A stretch of 64,000 nt of DNA from Rhododendron vialii (lineage: Eukaryota > Streptophyta > Magnoliopsida > Ericales > Ericaceae): positions 12,314,001 to 12,378,000 of the forward strand of contig NC_080560.1 in the NCBI RefSeq assembly GCF_030253575.1. The letters are read 5' to 3'. This document shows positions 1-10,796 of this stretch, piece after piece. Under the pieces are notes generated by a model, which was given only the letters and a program-made list of their open reading frames with translations, made no database searches and was not told the origin of the DNA. Every line of letters starts with the position of its first letter. Within the stretch, counting starts at the first letter, position 1. The position numbers and the translations under genes were made by a program.

Positions 1-208
1 AAGGAAAAATTTCCTCGCCTATTCTGTAAACATTGTATTAGTCTAGTGAGGAAAAACTATAGCGAGGAAAAAATTCCTCGCTAATTGGATCAGAATAAGC
101 GAAGAAATTTTTTTCCTCACAAATTCTTTTTGCGAGGAAAACGGGTGAGGAAATTAGCTTTTTAGCGATGAAACTAAATCCTCGCTACAAGCCTCTCGTG
201 TTGTAGTG
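1..208. mobile_element. CACTA (En/Spm-type) transposon terminus, truncated by window edge
   Basis: The segment ends in TTGTAGTG (201-208), the reverse complement of the CACTACAA terminus of CACTA elements. Inside it lie repeated subterminal motifs of the type GCGAGGAAA/TTTCCTCGC in both orientations (around 15-20, 62-80, 131-140, 176-183), the arrangement that CACTA transposases bind. The other end lies outside the window, so length and autonomy are unknown. The 3-bp target duplication cannot be checked. Confidence 0.75.
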
Positions 209-1380
209 CTGTTATGGAGGTGGTGTCTTTATATAGGCATCTTAGGAGGAGTCTCATTGGGACTGAGACCTTTAGGTCTAATCCGTTTATAACGGACTTG
301 GATGAGCTTTGGAGTATCCTCTCTAGCTTAGGACTCTTTGATTCTTATCTAGACCAAGAGTCCTTGTGATATATGGGTTCTTCAGGATTATCCTTTGGGA
401 TCCGTAGGCCTTATCCCTTCGTGTGGGATAAGGCATTGGTTGTTTTGGGAGTCCTTTTGACTGTATGAGTTTCCTCCGTAAAGTACTTCATAATAATTGG
501 TTTCGGGTAGTTAGTTTATCATCCCCTTGGTGATCAAGCGCTTAGGCTGAGCTAGTTGTCATGTTTGCTGAGCTCACCTCGTGGGCTGAGCTCGATGTTC
601 TTATGAGCTGCGCTCATGAGTTTACCTCTCCCTTGGGCCGGTTAGTCGAGGCTAACTCTTATGGACTAAATTTAGTTGGGTCTAATCCCTGTGGGCTAGA
701 TTTCATGTTTATTGGGCCTTCTAGCTTGAGCCCTCTGGCCTGTGCCGGGCTCCTTGAGCTGAGCTAATTGGGAGGTTATTCTATCCCTATCATTAGCCAA
801 ATCGATCTCCCGCATGCATTGGCTCATGAGTCTCTTGCAATCACAAAACAGAGAACGCAAAGGATGATGAATATCCCCACTGACATTTATGAGATCAACA
901 GCCACACTAGCATTCATTTCGAATTGAAAGTGAAGAAAATTTCATAATGGTACTGGAGGCTTGGTTCTGGTATGCTGTTGGTGCTATTTTTGAGTTCTTT
1001 TGTCCATTTGCTTTCCGTGTGATGAGTCGGTATCTTGGGTGGCATACGATTGCCGGGGACGTGTGTCAATTTTGTTGGGATGCTCGTCCCCTTTTTCATG
1101 CCATTGTGCATGTCCTTGCTCGTTAAGAACTTACTTGAGAAAAAATAGCGGAGTATAGTAAGAATTTTATGTGTACATTTATTGATATGATTATGCCAAA
1201 AAAAAATTTCCCTGTTCAAGGCAAGAAATTATTCCAGTACTCTATCCTAAGAAATTTGGGATGGAATGAGTGAGGTTTGAGCCTTCACCAAATGCACGGG
1301 AATACAATGACTTACAAGTAAACAACCACTCCACTTGCATGATTACGTCAAAGTCAAATGTTATGAAAATTCATAAACAC
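209..1380. other. No gene recognised; possible LTR-like remnant
   Basis: No credible coding region is seen. The stretch 209-540 is moderately GC-rich, with a TATA-like TTTATATAGG near 228-237, and could be part of an old LTR. Around 541-760 GCTGAG-type words recur (GAGCTCA, GGGCTGAG). Open frames here are short and match nothing I know. Confidence 0.4.
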
Positions 1381-1382
1381 TA

Positions 1383-1615
1383 CTCCCTCCGTCCCAAATT
1401 GAATGTCAATTTTTGATATCCGTGCCAATTTCAATTCCTTATATCTTTCAATATGGATCTAAAAAAATATGCAATATGGATCTTGTTTGATAGTTCTCAA
1501 TTAGTTCTATTATACAAAATTTTCAAACTCATGAAAAACATTATAGATTAAAAGATATAAGCGACGAAAAATGACACGAGTTCAAAAATTGTCATCCATT
1601 TTGGGACGGAGAGAG
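1383..1615. mobile_element. Stowaway MITE (Tc1/mariner type)
   Basis: It begins CTCCCTCCGTCCC and ends GGGACGGAGAGAG, the Stowaway terminal inverted repeats, flanked on both sides by the TA target duplication (1381-1382, 1616-1617). At 233 bp and AT-rich it has no coding capacity and is the usual size for the family. Confidence 0.9.
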
Positions 1616-1870
1616 TATTAATACTTTGGTGATCACATTTTGTCAATGGAGTTAATCGAGTTGCACTACGAAACTCCCTTCATAAATGGTGTTCCACTTT
1701 CTTTCGTCTCTTAATACAGTATGATCCAAGCCATGTTCTATACTCTTTACTTTCTATTCCCAAGCAATAATTTTTTTTCCCCCCTTAGAACATTGCGATA
1801 ATTAAGTGACATTTATCACTTAACACTTCATCATTAAAACGATCGAAAAGTCTAAAAACAACAAACTAAT

Positions 1871-2091
1871 TGCAACCCTAAGGTTGGCCAAGTGATTTGA
1901 TTTTGGCTTGGAACTTAGGTGTTTGCTTCATCCTGAGATCTCAGGTTCGATTCTCTTTGTCAACAACTCCTCGGCCCACCTCACCCCTACGCGTAAATGT
2001 GTGAAACGACTGTGAGAGGAGCTATAGGGATTAGTCTGAAGTGCGCTAAAACTGCCTCGGAGCACCCTGCATTACCACACAAAAAAAAAAA
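1871..2091 (+). mobile_element. tRNA-derived SINE with A tail
   Basis: It shows an internal RNA polymerase III promoter: a box A-like TTGGCCAAGTGATT at about 1884-1897 and a box B GGTTCGATTC at 1944-1953, roughly 55 bp apart. The element closes in an A-run at 2080-2091. This is a SINE body of about 210 bp. A clear target duplication is not visible, so the exact 5' end is approximate. Confidence 0.75.
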
Positions 2092-2103
2092 TTTAATTAC
2101 ACA

Positions 2104-2190
2104 AACACTCATATAAATGTGTGGGCTCCACACACGTGGCATGCTGCACCACTAGTTTGTGTGGAGCCCACACACTTATGGGAGTGTGTT
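2104..2190. repeat. Foldback (palindromic) MITE-like repeat with GTGGGCTCCACA core
   Basis: Two arms (about 2104-2134 and 2158-2190) are near-perfect reverse complements, sharing GTGTGGGCTCCACACA and its complement around a loop near 2135-2157. A longer relative with the same core lies at 20418-20563. It would form a stable hairpin in RNA. Confidence 0.7.
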
Positions 2191-2201
2191 ATGTGTGTGC
2201 C

Positions 2202-2236
2202 TATATATATATATATATTTGTTTGTTTGTTTGTTT
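2202..2236. repeat. Simple repeats (TA)n then (TTTG)n
   Basis: A TA run (about 2202-2218) is followed directly by five GTTT units. The remaining DNA to 2559 holds no recognisable gene. Confidence 0.9.
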
Positions 2237-2568
2237 GAGTAATGTGTTTGTGATTGTAGAATGATTGTAAAACCATTCTTCTGTTTATTCGTCTGGTCCG
2301 CAAACTTGGGTTTCCTGTAATGTGGTGGGAATGTGGATTAGCCCAGCCCAATAGCCCATTGTATTTTGTTGTTAAAATAACCGAAACTTGTTTTTTGGAC
2401 GGCAAATAACCGAAACTTTAGTAAGCAAGCTTCTGGGTCTAATTTTTTACTGTAGAATATCGCAGTATCTCAAATTTAAAAACCACATCATTTTCAATGA
2501 ATATCATTTCTTGATCCCATTTCCTAATTTTTTTCGAGGTGACCTCGTAACATGGGACCCCTATAAAT

Positions 2569-3077
2569 GGGTAAATATCACTGACACCACCAAGGTTTTG
2601 AGTAAGTACTGATTCCCCCTCCATGTTTGGAAAAATGATTTTTTTAACACCTTGACGTTTGGTGATGCATTTCAACTAAACGCAATCATTTGAATTGGTT
2701 ACACTGAATTCTGTTGGATCCACCTCAGAATCCCACACAAATTATCAGAGTTATTTGATTTATTTAAAACATGTTTTCAAGGGCCATGCGAATTTGGAGA
2801 CAAAAAATATAACAAGTTGATCAAGTCTTTATCGATATTCGATTGGACAGATTTTAACGAGGGCTAGCTCTTAAAAACATTTTTTAAACAACTTAAATGG
2901 CTCCTATCGTTTGTTTGGGACTTGAAGATGGGTCCAATCCCGTATAAGCATTTTCGAATGATTGTGTGTAATCGAAATGCATCACCAAACCTCAAGGGGT
3001 TAAAAATCATTTTCCAAACCAAGGAAGGGGAATCTGTACTTAAGGAAAACCTTGGGGCATGTCATTGATATTTACCC
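2569..3077. mobile_element. Mutator-type MITE, long TIRs, 9-bp target duplication
   Basis: The element starts GGGTAAATATCAC and ends in the complement of it (GATATTTACCC). The terminal inverted repeats extend about 120 bp with modest divergence. The flanks carry an exact 9-bp duplication CCTATAAAT (2560-2568 and 3078-3086). Long TIRs plus a 9-bp duplication are diagnostic of Mutator-like elements. The 509-bp interior has no coding capacity, so it is non-autonomous. Confidence 0.9.
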
Positions 3078-3086
3078 CCTATAAAT

Positions 3087-3868
3087 TTATATTAAAAAAG
3101 AAAAATATGACACAATTATGAAAAAACATAATATATGTTTAAGTTGATTCACATTTAACTGTTATCATTCATTTATACGAAAAAAAAAATTAAAAAGCTT
3201 GAAAACATAAAGCAAAATTAGAAAATTTTCACTAAAGACAAAAAATGGTTCAAAAAAAAAAACAAAAGAAAGACAGTTTCTTTAGTACTGTCTTTATACC
3301 ATCGTAGTATATGAATTTTTTTCAACCTTTGTTTATAGTTTCCCTCGTCGTGAAGGATGATGTGATGTAAAAATATGGTTGAAAAAAAAAAAAGTAACTA
3401 ATTAAACAATACCGACTTTCATTGACAAAAAAATAAATTAATTCAATCCAAACTCAACCGAAATGAAAACTGTACTAGAGAAATGTCGAACTGCTTTCCA
3501 GCAAAGCCATGACTTCACATCAGATAACTACTCCCTTGTTTCTCTACAAGTCCCAGCCCAATGCCATGTTCTTCTTCAATTTCTTGAACATTTTAGAACC
3601 GGTCCTGAACTAAAGCAAAGTTGCGGTTATTTTAGGCTTTCAAAAAATTCTGAATGGTAAGGCTCCACGTATTTTTTTATCCCTTATTATAGTTCAATAA
3701 AAGATATCCTATTTTTAATTTTTGCTTTAAGCTCTCGAAAAGTCAAGGTCGGCTGTGTGTTTATAAATTCAACAATCCGCATTGAATTGATGACACATTC
3801 TCTCATCATAATTCTATACGCAATCTTATCCTAGTTACAGTAACAGTAATAAAAGTTGTCTGGGAAAA
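3087..3868 (+). promoter_or_regulatory. 5' flank of UGT copy 1, duplicated in front of UGT copy 2
   Basis: There is no gene. The segment at about 3463-3570 (including CAGCAAAGCCATGACTTCAC) is repeated at about 11040-11150 upstream of the second UGT copy, so the tandem duplication carried several hundred bases of promoter. The rest is AT-rich with A-runs. Confidence 0.6.
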
Positions 3869-3957
3869 ATGGAGGCCGCAGCGGCCACGGGGACAATGAC
3901 AATGGAGTTGGTGTTCATCGCTAACCTGTTAATGGGACACCAAGTGTCAACGGTTGA

Positions 3958-4487
3958 AAGGGGCGGAGTCAAGATTTCTTGATAGTGTGGTCAATTAGTT
4001 ACAACATAAAAAAATTTAAAACTTTCTTTTCATTTCTTTTTCATAAGTTTGAAATAAACCATAAGATTGGTGTATGTCAAGTCAATGCACAAGTTAAAAG
4101 AGTAACTAAAAAGTCAAATAAGCAAAACAGTATTGATGGGCATTGGTTCAATTTTCTTTAGTGAGAGCAATCCTGAGTTGCAAAGGGCAATGACGAGTAA
4201 TTTCTGCCAAACCTTTGGGCAAGAACATTCACTTTGTTTGGTTTAGATTTTAGAAAGTTATTTTTGAGAGTTGGAGTGGTAATGAGTGGAGAGAGATAGA
4301 GAGAAAGATTTATTGAAAACTGTGCCGAGAGTTGAGAGTTACTCTCAAAAAGTCCATCCAAGCAAAGTGATTAGAGTTTAATATACCTGGGGCAAGTTTC
4401 TCAAATTCCCCTAAAATATTACACTTGTCCAATGGGTAATTGCCAAGTCAGTGACCCCACTTGACCCTATATACCTCCGCCCATGAT
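3958..4487. mobile_element. Non-autonomous hAT element inserted in UGT copy 1
   Basis: The ends read AAGGGGCGGAG and CTCCGCCCATGAT, matching the common plant hAT terminal motif (C)AGGGGCGGAGCC. The flanks repeat CGGTTGA (3951-3957 and 4488-4494). The eighth base differs, consistent with an 8-bp hAT duplication carrying one later mutation. A nested segment at 4234-4320 belongs to the dispersed GTTTGGTTTA repeat seen elsewhere in the window. No transposase is encoded. Confidence 0.8.
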
Positions 4488-5516
4488 CGGTTGAGATGGC
4501 CAAGCAACTCGTCGGCCGAGACCGTCGGCTTTCCATCACGGTCCTCCTAATGAAAAAATCATTCGATAAATCCAAGGTTAGCTCATCCACACAATCGGTA
4601 CTACTCGCCGCAGAGCAGGATCGGTTAAAGTTCGTACACCTCCCTCACGACGAGACGGCGGTGGCGGAGCTCCAAGCCAAGTCCCGCGGCAACTTCTTGT
4701 TAGAGTACATCAAAATGAACAAGCAGCACGTGAGGGATCACGTGGCGAAGATGGTGTCCGCCGAGTCGACGCGGATCGCAGGGTTGGTCGTGGACCTGTT
4801 TTGCACCCCGATGATGGACGTGGCGGCCGAGTTCGGACTCCCGTCTTACGTTTTCTTCACCTCCAACGCCGCGGTCCTTGGCCTCATGTTCCATTTGGAG
4901 GCCCTCAGCCGGGACATTACTGAGTTCAAGGACTCGGATACTGAGTTGGAAATCCAAGGTTTCGTGAACCCGGTCCCAGCTAAGGTGTTGCCTTCTATGT
5001 TAGTGGACAAGCAAAGTGGGTCCGCCATCTTCATTAATATTGCCAAGAGACTGAGAGAAAGCAATGGCATTATCGTGAACACGTTTGCGAAGATGGAATC
5101 CAATGCGGTCAGGTCACTTGCGGAGGACAGTGACGTCCCACCAGTGTACCCTGTGGGACCCGTGATCCACCTCGTTAAAAACGAAAACGAGGAGGAAGCG
5201 ATGAAGATCATGAGGTGGTTGGATGATCAGCCACCGTCGTCAGTGGTTTTCTTGTGCTTCGGGAGCATGGGTAGTTTCGAAGAGGATCAGGTCAGTACAT
5301 AAATCCTCGGTGGTTTGGTTTTTAAGTTTTGAGAATTTTTTTTGATGTAATGATTGGAAAAAGATAAAAAAAAATTATTGAGAATAATGCAGAGAATAAA
5401 AAATATCTAAAAGCTTCAAAAAGAACAAAATTGTCAATAAGGCCCATTTATTTGAAAGCAATTAATCTGGAGTCGTAAAGTTAATCTATATTTTTCTGTA
5501 GAAAAGACTTTGAAAC

Positions 5517-5650
5517 AAGTGGAGTAGAATATAATTGGTGTCTTTTATATTCACATGTACATGGTAAGAGTTCGATTTTCGTAAGTATCCATCCCCCTTC
5601 CAAGATCTCTTAAGATAAAATAGATTAGGTTTAACGAATGATTTAAAAAA
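5517..5650 (+). mobile_element. SINE (family B) in the intron of UGT copy 1
   Basis: It starts AAGTGGAGTAG, contains a box B-like GAGTTCGATTTTC near 5568 and ends in an A-run. An exact 15-bp target duplication AAAAGACTTTGAAAC flanks it (5502-5516 and 5651-5665). A second copy with the same start and the same 3' part is at 57114-57250. It sits wholly in the intron, so it need not affect the mRNA. Confidence 0.85.
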
Positions 5651-5734
5651 AAAAGACTTTGAAACCACTTGCATTATCTTTTGCTGTTTTGTGAATCTTC
5701 TCCTCTTGTTCCGCCCTTCCACACTTGTATGTTT

Positions 5735-5845
5735 TGTTTGGTTTAATTTTTAAGAAAAAAAAATTATGAAAATAGTAAGAATAATAAATGGAGAGAGATA
5801 AAGAGAAAAATAATTGAAAATAAGAAGAATCTTTTGAAAACGTAA
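5735..5845. repeat. Dispersed GTTTGGTTTA repeat
   Basis: A GTTTGGTTTAATTTTTAAG start is followed by A-rich DNA and ATGGAGAGAGATAAAGAGA. Related copies occur at about 4234-4320, 8205-8405 (opposite strand) and 20880-20990. Boundaries are not sharp and the class is unknown. Confidence 0.55.
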
Positions 5846-6595
5846 AACAAACAAGGCAGTAGTCCGTAGAACAGGGGAGGAGGTTAGAGCACAAAGTACT
5901 TCACTTTTCGAAATACACTTTTTAAAAACTAAAAACTGTTTCAAATTGCTGTTATATATTAACGAGGATCTTTACATTCATTGCAGTTGAAGGAGATAGC
6001 ACAAGCCCTAGAGCGAAGTGGCCACCGGTTCTTGTGGTCAGTGCGGAAGACTCCACAAAAGGGAAAAACCGAGCTTCCAGGCAAGTACCAAGACCTCAAT
6101 CAAGTGCTACCGGAAGGGTTCATGGAACGTACGATGAAAATTGGGAAAGTGATTGGGTGGGCTCCACAGGTGGCGATACTCTTTCACAAGGCGGTGGGAG
6201 GGTTTGTGTCGCACTGTGGGTGGAACTCGACATTAGAGAGCTTGTGGTGCAGAGTGCCAATGGCTACGTGGCCGATGTATGCTGAACAACAAGTGAACGC
6301 ATTCGAGTTGGTGAGGGAATTAGGGCTGGCCGTCGAGATAAAGTTGGACTACAAGAAGGATTTTGGGTCAGACAATACCAAGGTTATGTTAGTGACAGCG
6401 GAGGAGATAGAGAATGGGATAAGGAAATTGATGGAGGGCAGGAATGAATGTGGGGAAGTTATAAAGCAGAGGGTGAAGAAGATGAGCGAGAAGAGCAAGA
6501 TTGCTGTGGTTGAAGGAGGGTCGTCCTATAATTCTATAGGACTATTGATCGAGGATGTCATGAACAACATGCATATGTACACATTCTGTGAGTGA

Positions 6596-7678
6596 CTAAC
6601 TATTTCGAGGACATACCTCAACATCTTTCACAATCATACATTCATATGGGGCTAACAAACTAGTTATATATGAATCTCATATGAATGTATACTCGTGGAG
6701 TAGATTGAGACAATAGTACTTGGCGGTGCTCGAGGAGCACCCAATAAGTTTTAACTAACTGGTGACGGGTTTAATTAGTACTCGAATAGTCGAATATTTG
6801 TACCATATCATGTTCTGCATGAGAAAATTAGGAGTTATATATGCTCATTAATTAATAACGTTTCAATTTTTAGGAATTGACAGAAACAATTTTTCATTCG
6901 TTGACCTTAAAAGGCCAAATGTTTGGGGGCCTTCAGTCACGGATCTTGCACGTACCATCCACTCAATCTCACCTTCATCGAGTAAAATGGTTGACAAATG
7001 GTGCAGAGCATAATTGTGTCAAATGAGAAATCGAACGAGATTGGATTGTCTTTGATCATGCTATAAACTTAAATAAACAGTATATATATCCCATCTCAAT
7101 AGTGAACTTTTATCACTTGTGAAATCTAAACCATAAAATTGGGAGTCCTCACATAAACTGGGAAAACTCCTATATTATCCGCCTTAGTCGGCCATTTCCA
7201 TCGTCTTGCGTTCTTCAGCGTGGTTCACCGGTGTTAAGGGAGATAATTAATGTTTTAGTTTTAATTGACGATGTAGTACGTGTAAAAGATAAGGATTACA
7301 ATTGAAACCTTCAAAAACTAAATATATTCTATCCTAAGCTACAGCTGACAACTTGAAAGAATGATAATTATCCTAAGCAACAACATTATTATCCTTATCC
7401 TTTACGGTACGCACTGTGACAGCCTCGATCCCAAAATCTGGCAACGGCATGAGATGGGAAGGGAAGGAAAGAAAAAAAGTGAGATCGAGGGACACGAATG
7501 AGGAAAGAGGCGAGACGTATGAGAGTATCCACATCAGGATTGCTACTCCACCCTTTAAAATATAATAACGAGTAAAACACCATAAATAGGGCTGCATCAT
7601 ACTTAGCTCTTGGGTCTTTTGCTACAGTCACTAGTTTAATTAAACTAGCCACTATTCACTCATTTCTTCATATTTTAT

Positions 7679-7680
<2 letters not shown>
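6596..7680. other. 3' flank of UGT copy 1; no other gene
   Basis: The first 200 bp resemble the 3' flank of UGT copy 2 (13130-13300), for example the shared words AGTACTCGAAT and TTTGTACCATA, so the tandem duplication includes the 3' side. The remainder to 7680 shows no gene or clear repeat boundary. Confidence 0.5.

Positions 7681-7722
<42 letters not shown>
7681..7722. repeat. (TC)n microsatellite
   Basis: About 20 TC units in an uninterrupted run. Confidence 0.95.
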
Positions 7723-7724
<2 letters not shown>

Positions 7725-7734
7725 GGATTTTATC

Positions 7735-8835
7735 CTAGTAGTGACGAGATGGATACTAAAAAAATAAAAAAATGCATTACAATATTAATAGTTATTGGCT
7801 CCAAAAAAAATTAAAATAACATAATAAAAACTATAATAAATGATGTTTTTCATTTGCACATGGAGTATGAAAAATAACTAATTTTAATTTTGGGTATCGA
7901 TAATGCCATTTCAACAACAACAATAGTAGAACTCATGTAGTCCCTAATCATTAGGGGTATGAGCAGGAGAGGATTGGAGACAGACCTAATTTTTGGCAAT
8001 ATGTACAAAGTGGTTGATCGATCTCAGAATACAACTTAAACAGTAGCCTCTTATACGTGTTTTACTGCGGAATCATGCCCCTAAATCAAAGCCAAATGAC
8101 ATCAGATAGGGCAGGTCTAGAGACCTAATTCAATTTATGTGCACATTACCATGTTTCCTTCATTGATAGTCCAAAACATCGGCATGCACAAAGATAATGG
8201 TCTTGTTCGTTTAGTATATTTACTTTGTTTTAACTTTATTTTCCAATCATTACCCTATATTTTTCTTCAATCATTATCATATTTCTCCAATTATTAATTT
8301 TATTTCTCTCTCTATCTCTCTATTCATTACACATCTCTCCAATCATTACCCTATTTCTCTCTCCACCCACTACCAAAACTAAAATACTCAAATGTGCTAA
8401 ATGAACAAGGCCAATATGTTACTTCCCAAATTTATAAAATCACTCTCTAGATACCTATATAGATTTTTCAAATTGATAACTGCACTCCCTTTTAGGAGTG
8501 ACATTATAAATTTGGGGAGTGACATTATAATTAAATTTCCTTAATTTTTTTGGTTACGTTATTTTAGGGTTAGAATTAATGTGGAGTTTTTTTTTCTTAA
8601 TTACACATCATCATTTATGTTATTTTACTTTGTCCCATTGAATTAAGTTTTAGAATACTTTTTTAGGTCTCCTTTCTTGAAAAAAATATAAGATTTATAA
8701 CTAGTATATAATAAGAAATAAGAAAAAAAATCTAGTAATAGTGGGACTATATAAGTTGGGGATAAATTTTTTTTTCATATATAATAATTGCGTTTTCTAA
8801 ATTACAATACTTATATACTACCAAGTGCCGGCAAA
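7735..8835. mobile_element. Degraded copy of the 14.2-14.8 kb hAT-like element, interrupted
   Basis: Segments 7735-7890 and about 8600-8830 align with 14275-14580 and 14560-14750 respectively (shared AAAAATGCATTRCAATAT, CATAATAAAAACTATA and AATAATT blocks). The intervening roughly 700 bp is extra and contains the dispersed GTTTGG-type repeat near 8205-8405. No open reading frame is present. Confidence 0.5.
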
Positions 8836-8878
8836 GCCGAGACATCACTTTCAATGAATAATCTGATTTCTTGGTATA

Positions 8879-9118
8879 CTCTTTCCGTCCGGATTTAATA
8901 GTCCTTTTTTGGAGTTCGTGTCATTTTTCAATCGATTATATCTTCCAATTTATAATGTTTTATGTAATTTCAAAAAATTTGTAGTATAGAACTAATCGAG
9001 ATCTATATATCAAACAAGATACATATTCGATATGAAATTTATTACGGATTCAAAGATATAACATATTTTTTAGCCGGTTAGAATAGAACTAGGGACAATT
9101 AAATCCGGACGGAGGGAG
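8879..9118. mobile_element. Stowaway MITE
   Basis: Its ends are CTCTTTCCGTCCGG and CCGGACGGAGGGAG with TA on both sides (8877-8878, 9119-9120). It is 240 bp and non-coding. Confidence 0.9.
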
Positions 9119-9259
9119 TACAAGTCCGTATCTTGACTTTTTCAAAGTGAACTTGCAACTTGGGAATCCTATAAATTTATATGGGAAAAGTAAAAAATAG
9201 TAACAAAAAACACACACGATATTATCTACATAATAAGGTAAAAGGGTTTTTGCATATTA

Positions 9260-9304
9260 TCTCTCTATAAATCCTAACTATTGGTTTGCTCCATAAATCC
9301 TACG

Positions 9305-9343
<39 letters not shown>

Positions 9344-9408
9344 CAATAGTAATTAATTAGATCTTACGTTCAAAATTCATATCTCACTTTCTCCTCCTCC
9401 TCCTCCTC

Positions 9409-9458
<50 letters not shown>

Positions 9459-9696
9459 CCACACACACACCCCTTCTTCTAGCTCTCCGCTCCTGAAGGC
9501 GACGTTCACCCTTGTGATTTTCTTTGAGATCGAACACACTTAGAGAACGAACACCGGCCCCTTTAGATTAATTTTGGTCACGAATCCAATCAATGACTCC
9601 TCCTCCTATCTCTCTATCATTTCAATAGTTTCGTAATTCATTTTAGTTGTGTTTAAAATGCATTGCGTCGTGCCTTCAGGCACGGACAAACCCTAG
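9260..9696 (+). mobile_element. Candidate non-autonomous Helitron
   Basis: The 3' part shows a perfect 16-nt hairpin CGTGCCTTCAGGCACG (9669-9684), eight bases, then CTAG (9693-9696) followed by T, the layout of Helitron 3' termini. A TCTCTCTATA start preceded by A at 9259 is a possible 5' end, but this is a guess. Two further hairpins of the same sequence lie at 55163-55178 and 55422-55437. The body contains the microsatellites at 9308-9340 and 9391-9470. Confidence 0.5.
9308..9470. repeat. Compound microsatellites (CT)n, (CTC)n(CT)n(AC)n
   Basis: A CT run lies at about 9308-9340. A CTC to CT to AC compound run lies at about 9391-9470. Confidence 0.9.
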
Positions 9697-10488
9697 TTAA
9701 ATTATATGGAATAAAAAAGGACGGTTTTTGAATTTCAGAAAAATCCGACCCTCTATTTCTAATTCCATGGCTAAGATACGAATAATTTTTTTTTTTAATA
9801 ATTCACTGCCATCATATTTTCTTATTGAATCAATCCAACGGCTATGATGATTTTTCTTGTTTTCAATCCCGATTAGTTTTTGTTTGGCTTTGTTTCCTCT
9901 CCCTCGGGATTACGTTTTGCATGACCTAACATAAAAAATCTTTTATTGGCTACCCAAAACAAATTATATACAAAATGATTTTGTATGGATTGAAAAAAAT
10001 TATTGGTAACCCAAAACAAACCCTCCAAAAGATTGTTGTCTAAGGTCACTAGGTTTCTAAATCTTTTCGAAGAATTTTTTTGAAACTTTATTTTAAAAAA
10101 TTAAGAGTTTTTTTTTTATATGTCAAGTGCCCCTAGAGACGGACAATTTCTAGTATATATGTATGTATTTATAATCCATTACAGAAAATCTCAAACCCCA
10201 TCGTACAAAATGGTCAATAAAGAGAAATGCTTGCTAGGAAAGACCCGAACAATAAAAAGAAATCCACGTATGGCTTCCGCAGGAAAACCTGAAGCACAGA
10301 ATATAGTTTGTCCTCTCTTTTATTAGAAGAGTCATTTATATTATCTACTATCACAATAAATTTCTTTAGAAAAAACAAAACAAAATTTAAAAAATCCATA
10401 TCAGCCAGATTTTTTCCTCTTCCCTCACTTTTCGTTACCTCACTCCAAAAACAAAAATCCTTCGTAATCGGCTGAGAAGTAAAGATGC
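9697..10488. other. No gene seen; 5' flank of UGT fragment 3
   Basis: AT-rich DNA with T and A runs. No open frame resembles a known protein. The final 60 bp before 10489 resemble the leader of UGT copy 2. Confidence 0.5.
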
Positions 10489-10678
10489 ATGGCAGTAGCG
10501 ACAGCGGAGCCGGTGTTCATCCCTTTCCCGGGGATGGGCCAACTAGTGTCCATAGTAGAGATGGCGAAACAGCTTGTCCGCCGATACCAGCCACCGGATT
10601 TCAATCACAGTCCTTATAATTGAAAAGCGGCTTGACAAATCCAAGGCCGGCTCCTTCACCCAATCGCAACTTCTCCTC
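10489..10678 (+). pseudogene. UGT71-like 5' fragment (copy 3)
   Basis: From ATG 10489 the reading gives the UGT N-terminus up to the MAKQLVRR motif, closely matching UGT copy 2. The catalytic His of the GH motif is replaced by Gln (GMGQLVS). The frame shifts near 10583 within the DHRLSI region. The homology stops abruptly near 10678, where CACTA-terminus sequence begins. The remaining 85% of the gene is absent, so this is a dead fragment. Confidence 0.85.
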
Positions 10679-10796
10679 CATCCACGAAATTTGGCAACAA
10701 AAATTATCGTCGCCAATAACCTTGGAGACGACATTTGACCCTTTGGAGACGAAAATAATTCGCTTTCACATACCCTTTTAACATTTTGTTGTAGTG
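10679..10796. mobile_element. CACTA-type terminus abutting UGT fragment 3
   Basis: The segment ends TTTTGTTGTAGTG (10784-10796), a CACTACAACAAA terminus read on the other strand. It contains short subterminal GACGA/GTCTCCAA-like words such as TTGGAGACGA, which occurs at about 10722 and 10743. Only one end is present; the partner end is missing. Confidence 0.55.

Larger units (their letters stand above)
3869..6595 (+). pseudogene. UDP-glycosyltransferase (UGT71-like), copy 1, N-terminus split by a hAT MITE
   Basis: This is a family 1 GT that would transfer a sugar from a UDP-sugar to a small lipophilic acceptor in the cytosol. The original start is ATG 3869, and 30 codons lead to the motif GHQVSTVE. 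The frame is then broken by a 530-bp insertion (3958-4487) that brings an in-frame TGA. Coding resumes at 4495. An ATG at 4496 opens a 265-codon exon to 5290, then a GT-AG intron (5291-5986) and exon 2 (5987-6595), phase 0. The PSPG box is intact (WAPQ, then HCGWNS and YAEQQ). Translation from 4496 would lack the N-terminal catalytic His, which sits on the stranded exon piece, so the product is probably inactive. The stranded piece is also degenerate (FIANLLMGH where copy 2 has FIPFPATGH). Splicing out of the insertion cannot be excluded, but I see no good donor and acceptor at its ends. Confidence 0.85.

Noticed and set aside
1941-1955. tRNA gene suggested by GGTTCGATTC
   Set aside because: It is only a box B. 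No acceptor stem pairing or full cloverleaf is present, and the A tail marks a SINE.
4700-5211. Antisense open frames across UGT exon 1
   Set aside because: They are shadows of the GC-rich UGT coding strand; similar shadows occur in copy 2.
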